From Paracoccaceae bacterium (GTDB taxonomy: Bacteria > Pseudomonadota > Alphaproteobacteria > Rhodobacterales > Rhodobacteraceae), in assembly GCA_024227475.1 (NCBI GenBank), contig JAAEUI010000570.1, positions 1 through 51,156 on the forward strand: a stretch of 51,156 nt of DNA, read 5' to 3'. The position numbers and the translations under genes were made by a program. Each line of letters starts with the position of its first letter. The first letter of the stretch is position 1. Of this stretch, positions 36,389 through 45,283 are shown piece after piece. A model generated the notes under the pieces. It was not told the origin of the DNA, ran no database searches, and was given only the letters and a program-made list of their open reading frames with translations.

Positions 36389-36642
36389 TCCGTGGCCTTT
36401 AGGATCAACCGCACATAGTCGGTCTCGCGGACTGCATATTCGTAGTGCCAGCCGCGTTCTGCCAGTTCGGGAAGCAGATAGATCGGGTTGCGGTCTAGAT
36501 ATACCGTGACCGGTCCACGCTGACCGGGTTGCCCAATATGCCAAAGGACCGCTATCATCGGGTCGGGTGGTCCAAGACCACGCGTGTCTACATGAAGCCC
36601 GTCTTCAGCTAGCCAATGCGATCCGGGCGCCCCGTCGCTCAC
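36385..36642 (-). CDS. DUF2249-like small protein
   Basis: An 85-residue protein with a GTG start that overlaps the hcrB stop (GTGA). The sequence LHVDTRGLGPPDPMIAVLWH followed by [22 protein letters not shown] matches the DUF2249 pattern (D-x-RGLxPPxPM, then an xPxxLxPELxxRG motif). Members occur with hemerythrin and NO-related genes in denitrifiers; their function is not settled. It links the hcr genes to the NnrS-like gene in one operon. Confidence 0.75.
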   Translation of the reverse strand: MSDGAPGSHWLAEDGLHVDTRGLGPPDPMIAVLWHIGQPGQRGPVTVYLDRNPIYLLPELAERGWHYEYAVRETDYVRLILKATE

Positions 36643-37607
36643 AGCAGCCCTTCGGCCAGACGCACCGTCAAGGCCGACACAGACAGTCGCCGATAGTGCG
36701 GTGCAATCGTTGTGGTGCGTTGCGGCGAGACTGCTTTTTGCACCTGTTTTTCAAGTGTGGCAAAGAAGGCATCGTTTGGTTCTTCGGCATTCAGATCACC
36801 TGGTAGTTCCACCAAAAGCGGTTTCGAATTGGTGCCGGTGACGGCCACGGTGAACTGGGCGGTACCATCGTCCAATTTATTACAGGCAACGGCCACGCCA
36901 GCCAGCGGAAAGTCGATCGACCCCCGCACCCGGATCTTCTCGTAGTCCGAGGTTGGTCCCGGCGGTGGAAGATGCGCCGCTACGACGATCTCGCAGGGCT
37001 CCAAATTGATATGTTCCGCGCCGTCCTCGTGATAGAAATCTGCCAAGGCGATACGCCGCACGCCGTTGGCGCCAGCTATCTCAATCTCGGCACCATGTAC
37101 CATCAGCGCGGGCGCCATATCACCGCTGAACGCGGCCCGGCAACGGTTGCCTTTTGGTGCCACGTGGCAGATGTCGCCCCGGTTTTTCAGGCAGAAGCTA
37201 TTGGATTTGCGCCACCAGTGACTCTGGTTGAAATAGACGCAGCGGGTATCAAGGCAAAGATTGCCGCCCAGTGTCGCAACTTCGCGGTGGCTTGGTCCGG
37301 CAACGCTTTGCGCCGCTTTGGCGACGGCAGGATAACCGTTGGCGACGGCCTCCATCCCCGCGATTTCGGCCAGCGTGACCCCGGCGCCGACGCGCAGTCC
37401 CTTGTTGGTTTCTTCAACTGTACTCAGAGCGGCAACACCGCTCAGATTGACCAGCGTTCCGGGGTCTGACAGCCCTTGGCGAAGCTGCACGACAAGGTCG
37501 GTTCCACCAGCGCAGAGAACGGCGCCCGGCGCGTCTTGCAATGCAGCGACAGCTTCGTCCACTGTGCTGGGTTCAATCAACTGAAATTGAGGCATGGCTT
37601 CGGTCAT
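36639..37607 (-). CDS. hcrB: 4-Hydroxybenzoyl-CoA reductase, FAD/[4Fe-4S] beta subunit
   Basis: A 322-residue FAD-binding subunit of the xanthine-oxidase family. The FAD loop is [14 protein letters not shown] (residues 32-45), with [13 protein letters not shown] further on. An insertion with Cys123, Cys139, Cys147 and Cys156 ([33 protein letters not shown]) has the same spacing, shifted by one, as the extra [4Fe-4S] ligands known for the Thauera enzyme. This cluster is a hallmark of 4-hydroxybenzoyl-CoA reductase and argues against ordinary CO or xanthine dehydrogenases. It overlaps hcrA by 4 bases. Confidence 0.93.
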   Translation of the reverse strand: MTEAMPQFQLIEPSTVDEAVAALQDAPGAVLCAGGTDLVVQLRQGLSDPGTLVNLSGVAALSTVEETNKGLRVGAGVTLAEIAGMEAVANGYPAVAKAAQSVAGPSHREVATLGGNLCLDTRCVYFNQSHWWRKSNSFCLKNRGDICHVAPKGNRCRAAFSGDMAPALMVHGAEIEIAGANGVRRIALADFYHEDGAEHINLEPCEIVVAAHLPPPGPTSDYEKIRVRGSIDFPLAGVAVACNKLDDGTAQFTVAVTGTNSKPLLVELPGDLNAEEPNDAFFATLEKQVQKAVSPQRTTTIAPHYRRLSVSALTVRLAEGLL

Positions 37608-39925
37608 TTCGTTGCCTCCTTGCGGCGGTTGGCGCGGCGAAATTTGATAAGCGCGGCAAGCAACCGGTCCGGGGTGACAGGTAGGAAATTGACATCCATG
37701 CCGACGGCGTCCGCCACGGCATTGACCAGTGCGGGCGGAAAGCCCGACAACGCGCCTTCGCCCGCTTCCTTGGCCCCGAACGGACCAAGCGGGTCAATGC
37801 TTTCGACGATCTGCACTTCGATCGGGGGCGATTCCGCAATGGTCGGAAAGCGGTAATCCGTGAGGTTGGCATGCGCAGGCAAGCCATTAATGTAATGTGT
37901 TTCTTCACACAGGCCCTGACCCATGCCCATCCAGACCGATCCCTCGATTTGGCCTTCAACCGCCAGCGGATTGATCGCGTATCCGCAGTCCAGCGCCGCC
38001 CAGACCTTTTCGACAGTGACCTGGCCTGTGGCCTCGTCGACGCTTACTTCGACCGCCTGCGCTGCATAGGAAAACCCCATCGTTGAGCCGACCGCACCAC
38101 CTCGATGCTTACCACCCTGCGCTTCGACCGGGGTTGAGAATGTGCCTTTGACGGTAATTGTTCCCTCCTTGGCAAGAGCCGCTATCGCCACGTCATGGAA
38201 CGGAAGCTCAGATTGGGAACTGCCTTTGACAAAGAATGTCTCGGCTTCACACTCAACGTCTTGGGGTTCCACATCCAGCAGTTCGGCCGCTGCATTGATC
38301 AGTTTTTCGCGCAGTGCCTTGGCCGCCTCTATCGCGGCGTTGCCGACCATGAAGGTCACGCGGCTGGAATAGGAACCGTTGTCCTTGGGTGTGATGACGC
38401 TGTCGTTGGTCACGACGCGGATGCGACCCAGGTCGATACTCATCACCTCAGCCGCCGCCATAGCGACGATGGTTGTCGAGCCTTGCCCGATGTCTGATGC
38501 CCCGGTCAGAACCGTCACACTGCCATCGAAATCGAGCTTCATCGAGACTACGGCATGCGGCTCGCCGGTCCAGTGTACTGGTTTTGCCGCGCCGGAAACA
38601 TAGTGCGAACAGGCCATTCCGAGGCCGCGACCCTTGCCGAGCTTTCCCTTGCGCTCTGCCCAGCCGCTGGCCTGTTCGACCTTGTCCAGACATTCACCCA
38701 ACCCATAGGAATTCACCATCAATCCATTGCTGGTGAACAACGGGGCCTGCAGCAGGTTAGCACGACGCACCGCAAAGGGATCAAGTCCCAACTCACGCGC
38801 CATCCGGTCGAGCAGGCACTCAAATGAGTGGCGCACATCAACCGTGCCGTGCCCGCGCATCGCACCGCAAGGCGGGGTATTGGTGTAAACGCGGTAACCA
38901 TCGTACTTGATGTTGGAAATGTCGTAGAGTCCTTGCAACAGCGCTCCGGCGTAAAGAATAGTCACAAGACCATAGCCCGCATAGCCGCCGCCGCTCATTA
39001 CCACGTCGCATTCAACAGCGGTGATCTTGCCAGAACGGGTCAGGCCGATCTTGAGTCTCACCTGAGTGGCAGGACGACCCCGGTGGGTTAGGAAACTTTC
39101 CTCGCGGGTCAGCTGCATCATCACCTTGCCGCCGACCTTGCGGGCAAGAAGCGATGCGATGATTTCAAAGTTCAGTGTCTCAGTGCGGGCACCAAAACCT
39201 CCACCGACATAGGGTTTGACTACACGCACTCGTGAGCTGTCCATATCCAGGCAGCGCGCAAGCGTCAGGTGCACATAAAACGGTACCTGGGTGACAGAAT
39301 GCAAAGTCAGCCTTTCGCGCTCCGGATCGTACTCAGCCAACGCTGCATGGGGTTCCATCTGGGCGTGATTGATCTCGGCACAGTCGAATGCTTCCTCGCG
39401 CACAAGATCGGCTTCGCCGAAACCATCAGCAACATTACCGAATGTGTGATGGACCTCGCGCTCCAGATTCCCGGGCTTGTTGTCGTGCAGAAGTGGCGCT
39501 TCTGGTGCTCGGGATTCGGCGGGCGTGTAGCAGGGGACAAGCTCTTCAATGTCGATATCAATCAATTCGAGTGCCCGCTCCGCGGTGTCCGCGTCAATCG
39601 CGACCACCGCTGCGACCGGTTCACCGCGATAGCGTATTTTGCCCCGCGCCATTGGATACTCGTTCATCGCAATCGGAATCACGCCGAATGTTTTGTCGCA
39701 ATCCTGGCCGGTGATAACTGCCAGCACTCCGTCAAGCGCTTCTGCGCGTGAGGTGTCGATGCCCAGAATGTTGCCATGGCTGACAGGCGCACGCAGGATG
39801 CGGCCGACCGACGCGTCACGCGCGTTCAGGTCCGCCGTGTACTGAGCCTTGCCGGTTACTTTCTCGACGCCATCCACAAGCGGGACAGGGCGCCCGATGA
39901 CGCTAGTTCTAGCATTCGCGTTCAT
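37604..39925 (-). CDS. hcrA: 4-Hydroxybenzoyl-CoA reductase, molybdenum alpha subunit
   Basis: A 773-residue molybdopterin subunit of the xanthine-oxidase family that removes the phenolic hydroxyl from 4-hydroxybenzoyl-CoA to give benzoyl-CoA. Visible family motifs include GKAQYTADL at the N-terminus, [27 protein letters not shown] and a C-terminal [13 protein letters not shown] with the active-site Glu. The ATG at 39925 is chosen because it overlaps the hcrC stop; the longer frame runs into hcrC. The order hcrC-hcrA-hcrB is contiguous, with four-base overlaps. Confidence 0.93.
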   Translation of the reverse strand: MNANARTSVIGRPVPLVDGVEKVTGKAQYTADLNARDASVGRILRAPVSHGNILGIDTSRAEALDGVLAVITGQDCDKTFGVIPIAMNEYPMARGKIRYRGEPVAAVVAIDADTAERALELIDIDIEELVPCYTPAESRAPEAPLLHDNKPGNLEREVHHTFGNVADGFGEADLVREEAFDCAEINHAQMEPHAALAEYDPERERLTLHSVTQVPFYVHLTLARCLDMDSSRVRVVKPYVGGGFGARTETLNFEIIASLLARKVGGKVMMQLTREESFLTHRGRPATQVRLKIGLTRSGKITAVECDVVMSGGGYAGYGLVTILYAGALLQGLYDISNIKYDGYRVYTNTPPCGAMRGHGTVDVRHSFECLLDRMARELGLDPFAVRRANLLQAPLFTSNGLMVNSYGLGECLDKVEQASGWAERKGKLGKGRGLGMACSHYVSGAAKPVHWTGEPHAVVSMKLDFDGSVTVLTGASDIGQGSTTIVAMAAAEVMSIDLGRIRVVTNDSVITPKDNGSYSSRVTFMVGNAAIEAAKALREKLINAAAELLDVEPQDVECEAETFFVKGSSQSELPFHDVAIAALAKEGTITVKGTFSTPVEAQGGKHRGGAVGSTMGFSYAAQAVEVSVDEATGQVTVEKVWAALDCGYAINPLAVEGQIEGSVWMGMGQGLCEETHYINGLPAHANLTDYRFPTIAESPPIEVQIVESIDPLGPFGAKEAGEGALSGFPPALVNAVADAVGMDVNFLPVTPDRLLAALIKFRRANRRKEATK

Positions 39926-40392
39926 TGCGTTGCCTCTGCTGCCGCGGCTTGTACGGATTTGATGATCTTCACATAACCGGTGCACCGGCAGAGGTTTCCG
40001 CCAAGCGCTGCCTTGATATCATTCACGTCCGGATCGGGGTTTTCGCGCAGCAATCCTTCGGCTGCGATAATCATTCCTGGGGTGCAGAAACCACATTGCG
40101 CACCGAGGTTTTCGTGGAATGCGCGCTGCAGCGCCGACAGCCGGCCGTTTTGGGCTTGACCTTCGATGGTCTCGATATCAGCGCCGCCGCATTTGGCTGT
40201 CAACGTGATGCACGACAAGCGCGGGCGCCCGTCTACCAGCACCGTGCATGCTCCGCATTCACCACCGTCACAGCCTTTCTTGGCCCCGGTGAGCGCCTGC
40301 CTGTCCCGCAGGAAATCGATCAGAAGAAGGTTGTCCGGAATGACATCCTCGACGGTGCGACCGTTGATTTTCAGGCTAACGATTCGCTTCAT
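39922..40392 (-). CDS. hcrC: 4-Hydroxybenzoyl-CoA reductase, 2[2Fe-2S] gamma subunit
   Basis: A 156-residue subunit with two [2Fe-2S] clusters. The plant-type site is [12 protein letters not shown] (about 40-51) with Cys61; the second is CGFCTPGM and CRCTGY. An AAGG ribosome site precedes the ATG. It is first in hcrCAB-DUF2249-NnrS-like and its promoter carries the shared operator. It passes electrons from the beta-subunit cluster to the molybdenum site. Confidence 0.95.
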   Translation of the reverse strand: MKRIVSLKINGRTVEDVIPDNLLLIDFLRDRQALTGAKKGCDGGECGACTVLVDGRPRLSCITLTAKCGGADIETIEGQAQNGRLSALQRAFHENLGAQCGFCTPGMIIAAEGLLRENPDPDVNDIKAALGGNLCRCTGYVKIIKSVQAAAAEATQ

Positions 40393-40435
40393 TTAGCGAC
40401 CTTTCGGCTATTTTGGGTTTGCAAAGCAATAAATT

Positions 40436-40449
40436 GGTACCATTATACT
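40436..40449. promoter_or_regulatory. Shared aromatic-operon operator, copy 4 (hcr promoter)
   Basis: GGTACCATTATACT fits R-GTA-Y-N4-D-TAC-B. Read on the minus strand it contains a perfect -10 box, TATAAT, leaving a leader of about 43 bases before hcrC. It lies in the same divergent region as the GNAT-Rrf2 genes. Confidence 0.65.
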
Positions 40450-40633
40450 TAAAAAGAGAATAGGGTATAGATAATTCTTTACGGAGAGGGAAACGTGAAG
40501 GCGTTTTTGGCCATAATTGCCAGACAAAGAGCGACAGGATCATTGCAGGTCTGGCGCTGTCTGGTTCTAATGATCGCTATCAGTAACGGCTGTCGCACTA
40601 TTGAGTTTGCAGTGAAATCATCGAGGAGCCTAC

Positions 40634-41128
40634 ATGCCTGATACCGTGGAAGAACAGTCATTGGACAATGCACTGAGCATCCGCAGAGCAACGACGGACC
40701 ATCTGAAACATGTAACCGACCTCGACGCTCGGATCACTGGTAAGTCCAAACCCGAATATTGGCAGGACATATTTGAGCGCTACGCCTCGCGGCGGGTTGA
40801 TCAGCGCTTTTTTCTGGTAGCTGAACCAGGAGATGGAACCGCTGACACCGGCATTCTGGGCCTGATCGCAGGAGAGGTGCGCGGCTGGGAGTTCGGATCG
40901 GAACCCTGTGGCTGGATTTTTGCGGTGTCCGTTGATCCAGACTACCGCCAACAGGGGATCGGCGAAGCGCTTTTCGAAGCGATGGTCGACGAATTCCGCA
41001 AAGCTGGGATACCCAAGGTGCGGACGATGGTCCGGCGCCAAAACCCGCTGCATATGTCTTTCTTTCGCAGCGAAGGTATGGTGGCGGGCCCATATATCCA
41101 GCTTGAGATGAATCTTGAAGAAGGGTAA
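40634..41128 (+). CDS. Single-domain GNAT-family N-acetyltransferase
   Basis: A 164-residue acetyltransferase. The acetyl-CoA loop is in YRQQGIGEALFEAMVDEF (about 104-121), preceded by the strand AVSVDPD; a C-terminal MSFFRSEGMVAGPYIQ motif is typical. A GAGGAG site lies 5 bases before the ATG. It is divergent from hcrCAB and 37 bases before an Rrf2 regulator. The substrate is unknown; it is the second GNAT gene in the aromatic island. Confidence 0.85.
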   Translation: MPDTVEEQSLDNALSIRRATTDHLKHVTDLDARITGKSKPEYWQDIFERYASRRVDQRFFLVAEPGDGTADTGILGLIAGEVRGWEFGSEPCGWIFAVSVDPDYRQQGIGEALFEAMVDEFRKAGIPKVRTMVRRQNPLHMSFFRSEGMVAGPYIQLEMNLEEG

Positions 41129-41165
41129 GGCGGCCCGTATTCCGCCTGAAGGATGAGGAACTATC

Positions 41166-41609
41166 GTGCAAAAATCTAGTCGCCTTGCCATCTACGCATT
41201 AATCGAACTGGCATCGAACCCGGATCGCCAAATATCGGCCGCCGAAATCGGTGCGAAATACCGCGTGTCGGCCCACCATCTGGCTAAAGTGCTGTTGACC
41301 CTTGGGCGCGCAGGGCTTGTGCAGTCAATCCGTGGCGTGGGCGGGGGCTATACCTTCACCGGAAACGCGAAACGCCTGACTCTACTCGAGATCATCAGCC
41401 TGTTTGAAGACACTTCAACGAAATGTAAACTGTCTGATCCTTCAAAAGCGACAAACGAAGAATGGGTTTTGTTTGATGTTTCCAAAGAGATAAACGACAT
41501 AACAATGTCGACCTACAGTTCGATCTCAATTGCGACTCTGCTAAAACAGGTAGAACGCCGCAAGAACTCCAAGACTAGCAAGAAAGACATGGCACCAGCG
41601 CAGTTCTGA
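41166..41609 (+). CDS. Rrf2-family transcriptional regulator
   Basis: A 147-residue regulator with a GTG start after GAGGAA. The Rrf2 winged helix covers residues 1-65, with RLAIYALIELASNPD, SAHHLAKVLLTLGRAG and IRGVGGGYTF. Unlike IscR, NsrR or RirA it has only one cysteine in the sensor region (TKCKLSD), so the usual three-cysteine Fe-S ligand set is missing. It lies after a GNAT gene and divergent from hcrCAB, near one operator copy, so it is a candidate for the regulator of the shared motif. That is inference. Confidence 0.85.
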   Translation: MQKSSRLAIYALIELASNPDRQISAAEIGAKYRVSAHHLAKVLLTLGRAGLVQSIRGVGGGYTFTGNAKRLTLLEIISLFEDTSTKCKLSDPSKATNEEWVLFDVSKEINDITMSTYSSISIATLLKQVERRKNSKTSKKDMAPAQF

Positions 41610-41988
41610 TCCCATGCTTCCCGTCGTGCATGGAGCAACCTGTCCGGGGCGAACGTAAATTCAGTGGACTTTGTGTCCCTAATAGTGTGGCTAGAGCGTA
41701 TCTCGTCAGATTAGATTCACAAAGCAACCAAGATACGGAGCAGCATCAGCTACTTAGCTCGGCGTTTCGCAAGTGCCTTCTCTGGTGTTTGGCCTTCCGC
41801 TAAAGAGCCAACACTCGCCGACACCGTCGTCACAGAAAACAAAAGCCCGACCTTGGCTAAGGCCCCCAACCTTAGGTCCGATAGCTAACACGAAAACGCC
41901 ATTCTTGTTGTCGCTATTGGTGACGTATCCCCCTGCAATCAGGTCTAGGCTTTGCCAACAACAAGCGGAGAAAACAGGAAACGAACGC
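41610..41988. other. Intergenic stretch with a degenerate repeat-like start
   Basis: No gene is supported here. CTAGAGCG at 41691 opens a stretch with GTATCT and AGATAC arms (41698-41735), recalling the start of the two palindromic repeats, but the centre motif is absent. A minus-strand open frame (41754-42017) overlaps the start of the following gene and has no ribosome site. Confidence 0.35.
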
Positions 41989-43128
41989 ATGAAGATAACG
42001 GCTGTACGCACCTTCATCGTGCCTGCTCAGATAACCAGTGACGAATGGTGCCGGGGCAAGGCCTGGATATTGACCAAGGTTGAAACCGATGCTGGCATCA
42101 CCGGCTGGGGTGAAGCCTATGCGCTGCATGATCGAGAGCGCAGCACTGCGATGCTGGTTGATGAACTGGCCCGCTATGTTGAAGGAATGGACCCATTTCG
42201 GATCAAGTATTTCACTACGGTGGCTTATCAGCATTTCTCTGAATTTCAGGGTGGAATTGACTTCTTTGCCGCTGTCAGCGGCATTGAAATTGCCCTTTGG
42301 GATATTGTCGGCAAGGCCCTTGGTGTGCCGGTCCACAAACTGATTGGCGGGCCTTGTCGTGACCGGATCAGCGTCTATGCGAATTGCTGGAGCGACAGGG
42401 CGCGCTCGGCTGACGAACTGGCGAGCTACGCAGCGAGCCAGGTGGCGCTCGGCTTCAAAAAGGTCAAGATCTATCCGTTCCTGTACAGCGATAATGTTGA
42501 CCAGGGTATCACCCGGCTTGAGGCCGTTCGGGAGGCCCTGGGTGGCGGCATTGATATTCTGGTCGACGCCTGGCGCGTGGCTGATATTGCCAGTATCGAC
42601 AAAATGTCAGACGCCCTGCGCCGATGCGGCGTTCAGTGGTTCGAAGATCCGATTGCACCGGACAATATCGAATTGCTCGCGGAGATCAGGCAGATTACGC
42701 GTTTGCCCATCGTGACCGGAGAATCGCTTTGCGCGAAAAGGGAATTCAAGCCGGTACTGGAAAGCCATGCAGCCGACGTCCTCAACCCGGACATTACCTG
42801 CTGTGGCATTCTTGAAATCAAAGAAATCGCCGCAATGGCCGAGCCCTATGGCGCTGGGGTGGCTATCCACAATTACAACACAATGGCCGTCGGTCTGGCC
42901 GCCAGTCTACAGGTCGCCTCCGTCATGCCGAATTTCTTGTGCGTTGAGTTTTTCAACCGTTTTGTCGAGCCTTCAAAGCTGTTTTCCAGCCATTCCTACA
43001 CGCTTGGGGATGATGGTTGCATTGCACTGGGTCATGAGCCCGGTCTGGGGGTTTCCATCGATGAAATGGCGTTGCAGAGTTTTGAGTTTGAACCTGGCCC
43101 GGCCCGACAGTGGCCGCCCGAGATCTGA
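41989..43128 (+). CDS. Mandelate racemase/muconate-lactonizing-family enzyme (enolase superfamily)
   Basis: A 379-residue enolase-superfamily enzyme. The catalytic set of the mandelate-racemase branch is visible: K-x-K in FKKVKIYPF, the metal ligands in ILVDAWRV, FEDPIAPDN and TGESL, and a general-base His in VAIHNYNT. ATG 41989 is chosen because MKITAVRTFIVP is a normal start; the longer frame is not family-like. It lies beside the phenylglyoxylate oxidoreductase genes, so mandelate or another aromatic hydroxy acid is tempting, but acid-sugar dehydratases of this family look alike, so the substrate is open. Confidence 0.8.
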   Translation: MKITAVRTFIVPAQITSDEWCRGKAWILTKVETDAGITGWGEAYALHDRERSTAMLVDELARYVEGMDPFRIKYFTTVAYQHFSEFQGGIDFFAAVSGIEIALWDIVGKALGVPVHKLIGGPCRDRISVYANCWSDRARSADELASYAASQVALGFKKVKIYPFLYSDNVDQGITRLEAVREALGGGIDILVDAWRVADIASIDKMSDALRRCGVQWFEDPIAPDNIELLAEIRQITRLPIVTGESLCAKREFKPVLESHAADVLNPDITCCGILEIKEIAAMAEPYGAGVAIHNYNTMAVGLAASLQVASVMPNFLCVEFFNRFVEPSKLFSSHSYTLGDDGCIALGHEPGLGVSIDEMALQSFEFEPGPARQWPPEI

Positions 43129-43233
43129 GAAGCACAGTATTGAAGCCCTGTTTTCCGGCGGCCCGTGATTGCTGGGAATTTGACGGGCCCGCTTCGCGCT
43201 GTACCCGTCATCTGATGTTTTCGGGTAGGTTTT

Positions 43234-44112
43234 TCATTCACCGGCCTCAGCCCGCGCCAGCAACCTTGCCCATGTGTCGTCGACCTCTTCCTGAAGCTCT
43301 CTGCGGTCTTCGTCGCTCAGGTGGTTGTAGCGTTTCTGTTCGCCAAGATAATCGTCGATACGGCGGGTCTTCTGATCCACAGTCAGCGAGTACTTCACCC
43401 CGCCCTCAACCTCGATCAACGGAAACACCCCGGCCTCAACACCCAGCCGCGCGGTTTTGACTGCAGCATTTTCAGCTACACCCCACCCGGGCAGGCACGG
43501 GATCAGAACAAAGATAACCTTGGTGCCCCGGATCGATTTGGCCTTTTTCACTTTGGCCGCCATATCGCTCAGATGCGAGGGGCTGGTCGTGGCGATATAT
43601 GGGATGCGGTGCGCGGCCAGGATCTCGATCATGTTCTTCTTGCGGGTGGGCTTGCCAAGGGGGGTGCTGCCGGTCGCGGCCTTGTGCGGCGTTGAAGAGC
43701 TCTTCTGACCGCCGGTATTCATATAGCCTTCGTTGTCAAAACAGATGTAAAGAATGTCCTCGTTGCGCTCGGCCGCTGACGAAAGGGACTGCAGGCCGAT
43801 ATCATAGGTGCCGCCGTCACCCGCGAGGCACAGAACCGTCGTATCGTCCCTTCCTTGCGCCCGGAGCGCGCGCTTGACCCCGCTGGCAAACGCACCCGCC
43901 GATTCTAGTGTTCCGTGAATAAAACTGGTTTTTGTTGAACTCATCGGGTAGCCGCCAAGTATGACGGCGGTGCAGGACGGCACGATCACTCCCACGGTGT
44001 CTTCGCCGACTGCGTTCAGGATCACCCGCATCGAAATTGCCTCGGCGCAACCCGCGCAGGCAACATGTCCCGAACAGAACCGGCCCTCATCGCGGTAATC
44101 AATCTTTTCCAT
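43234..44112 (-). CDS. padI: Phenylglyoxylate oxidoreductase, beta (TPP) subunit
   Basis: A 292-residue thiamine-diphosphate subunit. Cysteines in HVACAGCAEAIS, the PSCTAVILGGYP loop and the TPP/Mg motif AGDGGTYDIGLQSLSSAAER with FDNEGYMNTGGQKSS identify a pyruvate/2-ketoisovalerate-type oxidoreductase beta subunit. ATG 44112 (MEKIDYRDEGRF) is chosen, 4 bases after padG; the longer frame reads into padG. With PadE, PadG and the PadH-PadF fusion it should convert phenylglyoxylate to benzoyl-CoA and CO2. The specificity is inferred from the padB/padJ and bclA context. Confidence 0.83.
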   Translation of the reverse strand: MEKIDYRDEGRFCSGHVACAGCAEAISMRVILNAVGEDTVGVIVPSCTAVILGGYPMSSTKTSFIHGTLESAGAFASGVKRALRAQGRDDTTVLCLAGDGGTYDIGLQSLSSAAERNEDILYICFDNEGYMNTGGQKSSSTPHKAATGSTPLGKPTRKKNMIEILAAHRIPYIATTSPSHLSDMAAKVKKAKSIRGTKVIFVLIPCLPGWGVAENAAVKTARLGVEAGVFPLIEVEGGVKYSLTVDQKTRRIDDYLGEQKRYNHLSDEDRRELQEEVDDTWARLLARAEAGE

Positions 44113-44116
44113 GGTC

Positions 44117-45283
44117 TCACTCCACCCAGATCGGTTGTGCTGAGGGGGCCGCATTACGGTACTCTGCCGCCAGCTTTTCAATGGTTTCGACTGGTACGTT
44201 GACACCGCCGACACCAGCCAGCATGCCATGCAGCCGCGGCGGAGTCTCGATGCCGAAAAGCACCGCCTTCAGTTCCTGGTGCAACACCCCGCCTGTCCCC
44301 GGCGAGTAGTTGCGATCAAGCACGATGGCGCAGGGAACACCTGCCAGCGCTTCGCGCAGGGCCTCAGCAGGAAGTGGCCGGAACAACCGCACTTTCAGCA
44401 AACCTGCAGCAATGCCGTTTTCGCGCAGCCGGTCAACCGCCTCGCGGGCGTTTCCGCACATGCTGCCCATCGTGACAAAGACAACTTCGGCATCCTCGCA
44501 CCGATAAAGTTCAAGTGGCGCGGCGGGCCGACCTGTTAGCTTGGCCCAATCGCCTCCGGCCGCTGCTGTCAACCTTTCGACGCCTTGCATGGCAACGTCC
44601 ATGTCCTGCCGGGTCAGGTTCCACCCGGCCTGATCGAGCGGTGCACCCAGCGAACGCCCAGAGTCGTCCCCCAACTGGAATTCGCGCGGTATGCGCGGCA
44701 GAAAACCATCGACCACCTCGGCGCTTGGCAGGTTGACCGGCTCAATCGAGTGGGACACATAGAAAGCGTCGTGGTTGATCATGACCGGCAGGTTGGCGGC
44801 CTCGGAGATGCGAAACGCCTGGATCACCGTATCAAGCGACTCCTGCGGATTTTCGGAGTAGAACTGAATCCAGCCAGTATCGCGCTGAGACAGACTGTCG
44901 ATCTGATCAGGCCAGAATCCCCAAGGCGCCCCAGGCGTTCGGTTGACGTTGAACAGAACCATCGGGGTGCGGGCACCTGAAGCGTAATGCAGCAGCTCGT
45001 GCATCAATAGCAACCCCTGCGAGGAGGTGGCCGTGAACACTCGTGCTCCGGTGGCCGAGGCCGCGATGGCCGCGGCCATCGCCGAGTGTTCGGATTCAGG
45101 GGTCAGCAGTTCGGCATCGAATTCATTTTTGCTTTGGAAATCTATCAGCTTCTCAAGGATCGGGGTTTGTGGTGTGATCGGGTAAAGCGGCGCCACATCT
45201 GGTTTGGCCAAACGCACACCCCAGGCAACCGCATGGTTACCGTTCAGGAGGTGCAGGTTTTCGTTGAACGCGGGGGCATTCAT
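44117..45283 (-). CDS. padG: Phenylglyoxylate oxidoreductase, alpha subunit
   Basis: A 388-residue alpha subunit with the pyrimidine-binding motif LYPITPQTPILEKL near residue 32, TPESEHSAMAAAIAAS and FTATSSQGLLLMHELLHYASG. ATG 45283 (MNAPAFNENLHLLNG) is chosen, after GGAGGAG; the stop of the upstream fusion gene overlaps it (ATGA). It holds TPP with PadI. A general pyruvate oxidoreductase is the main alternative, made less likely by the neighbours bclA and pad genes. Confidence 0.83.
   Translation of the reverse strand: MNAPAFNENLHLLNGNHAVAWGVRLAKPDVAPLYPITPQTPILEKLIDFQSKNEFDAELLTPESEHSAMAAAIAASATGARVFTATSSQGLLLMHELLHYASGARTPMVLFNVNRTPGAPWGFWPDQIDSLSQRDTGWIQFYSENPQESLDTVIQAFRISEAANLPVMINHDAFYVSHSIEPVNLPSAEVVDGFLPRIPREFQLGDDSGRSLGAPLDQAGWNLTRQDMDVAMQGVERLTAAAGGDWAKLTGRPAAPLELYRCEDAEVVFVTMGSMCGNAREAVDRLRENGIAAGLLKVRLFRPLPAEALREALAGVPCAIVLDRNYSPGTGGVLHQELKAVLFGIETPPRLHGMLAGVGGVNVPVETIEKLAAEYRNAAPSAQPIWVE

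Noticed and set aside
41773-41988. Upstream extension of the enolase-superfamily gene
   Set aside because: The extra residues are not family-like; the normal start is MKITAVRTF at 41989.
41754-42017. Minus-strand frame of 87 codons with a protein-like stretch
   Set aside because: It overlaps the start of the enolase-superfamily gene and has no ribosome site or family match; at most a relic.
43157-43225. Hairpins between the enolase-superfamily gene and padI as a terminator
   Set aside because: GGCCCGT/ACGGGCC (43160-43166 with 43083-like arm at 43183-43189) has a long loop and no T tract, and ACCCG/CGGGT is short; too weak to list.
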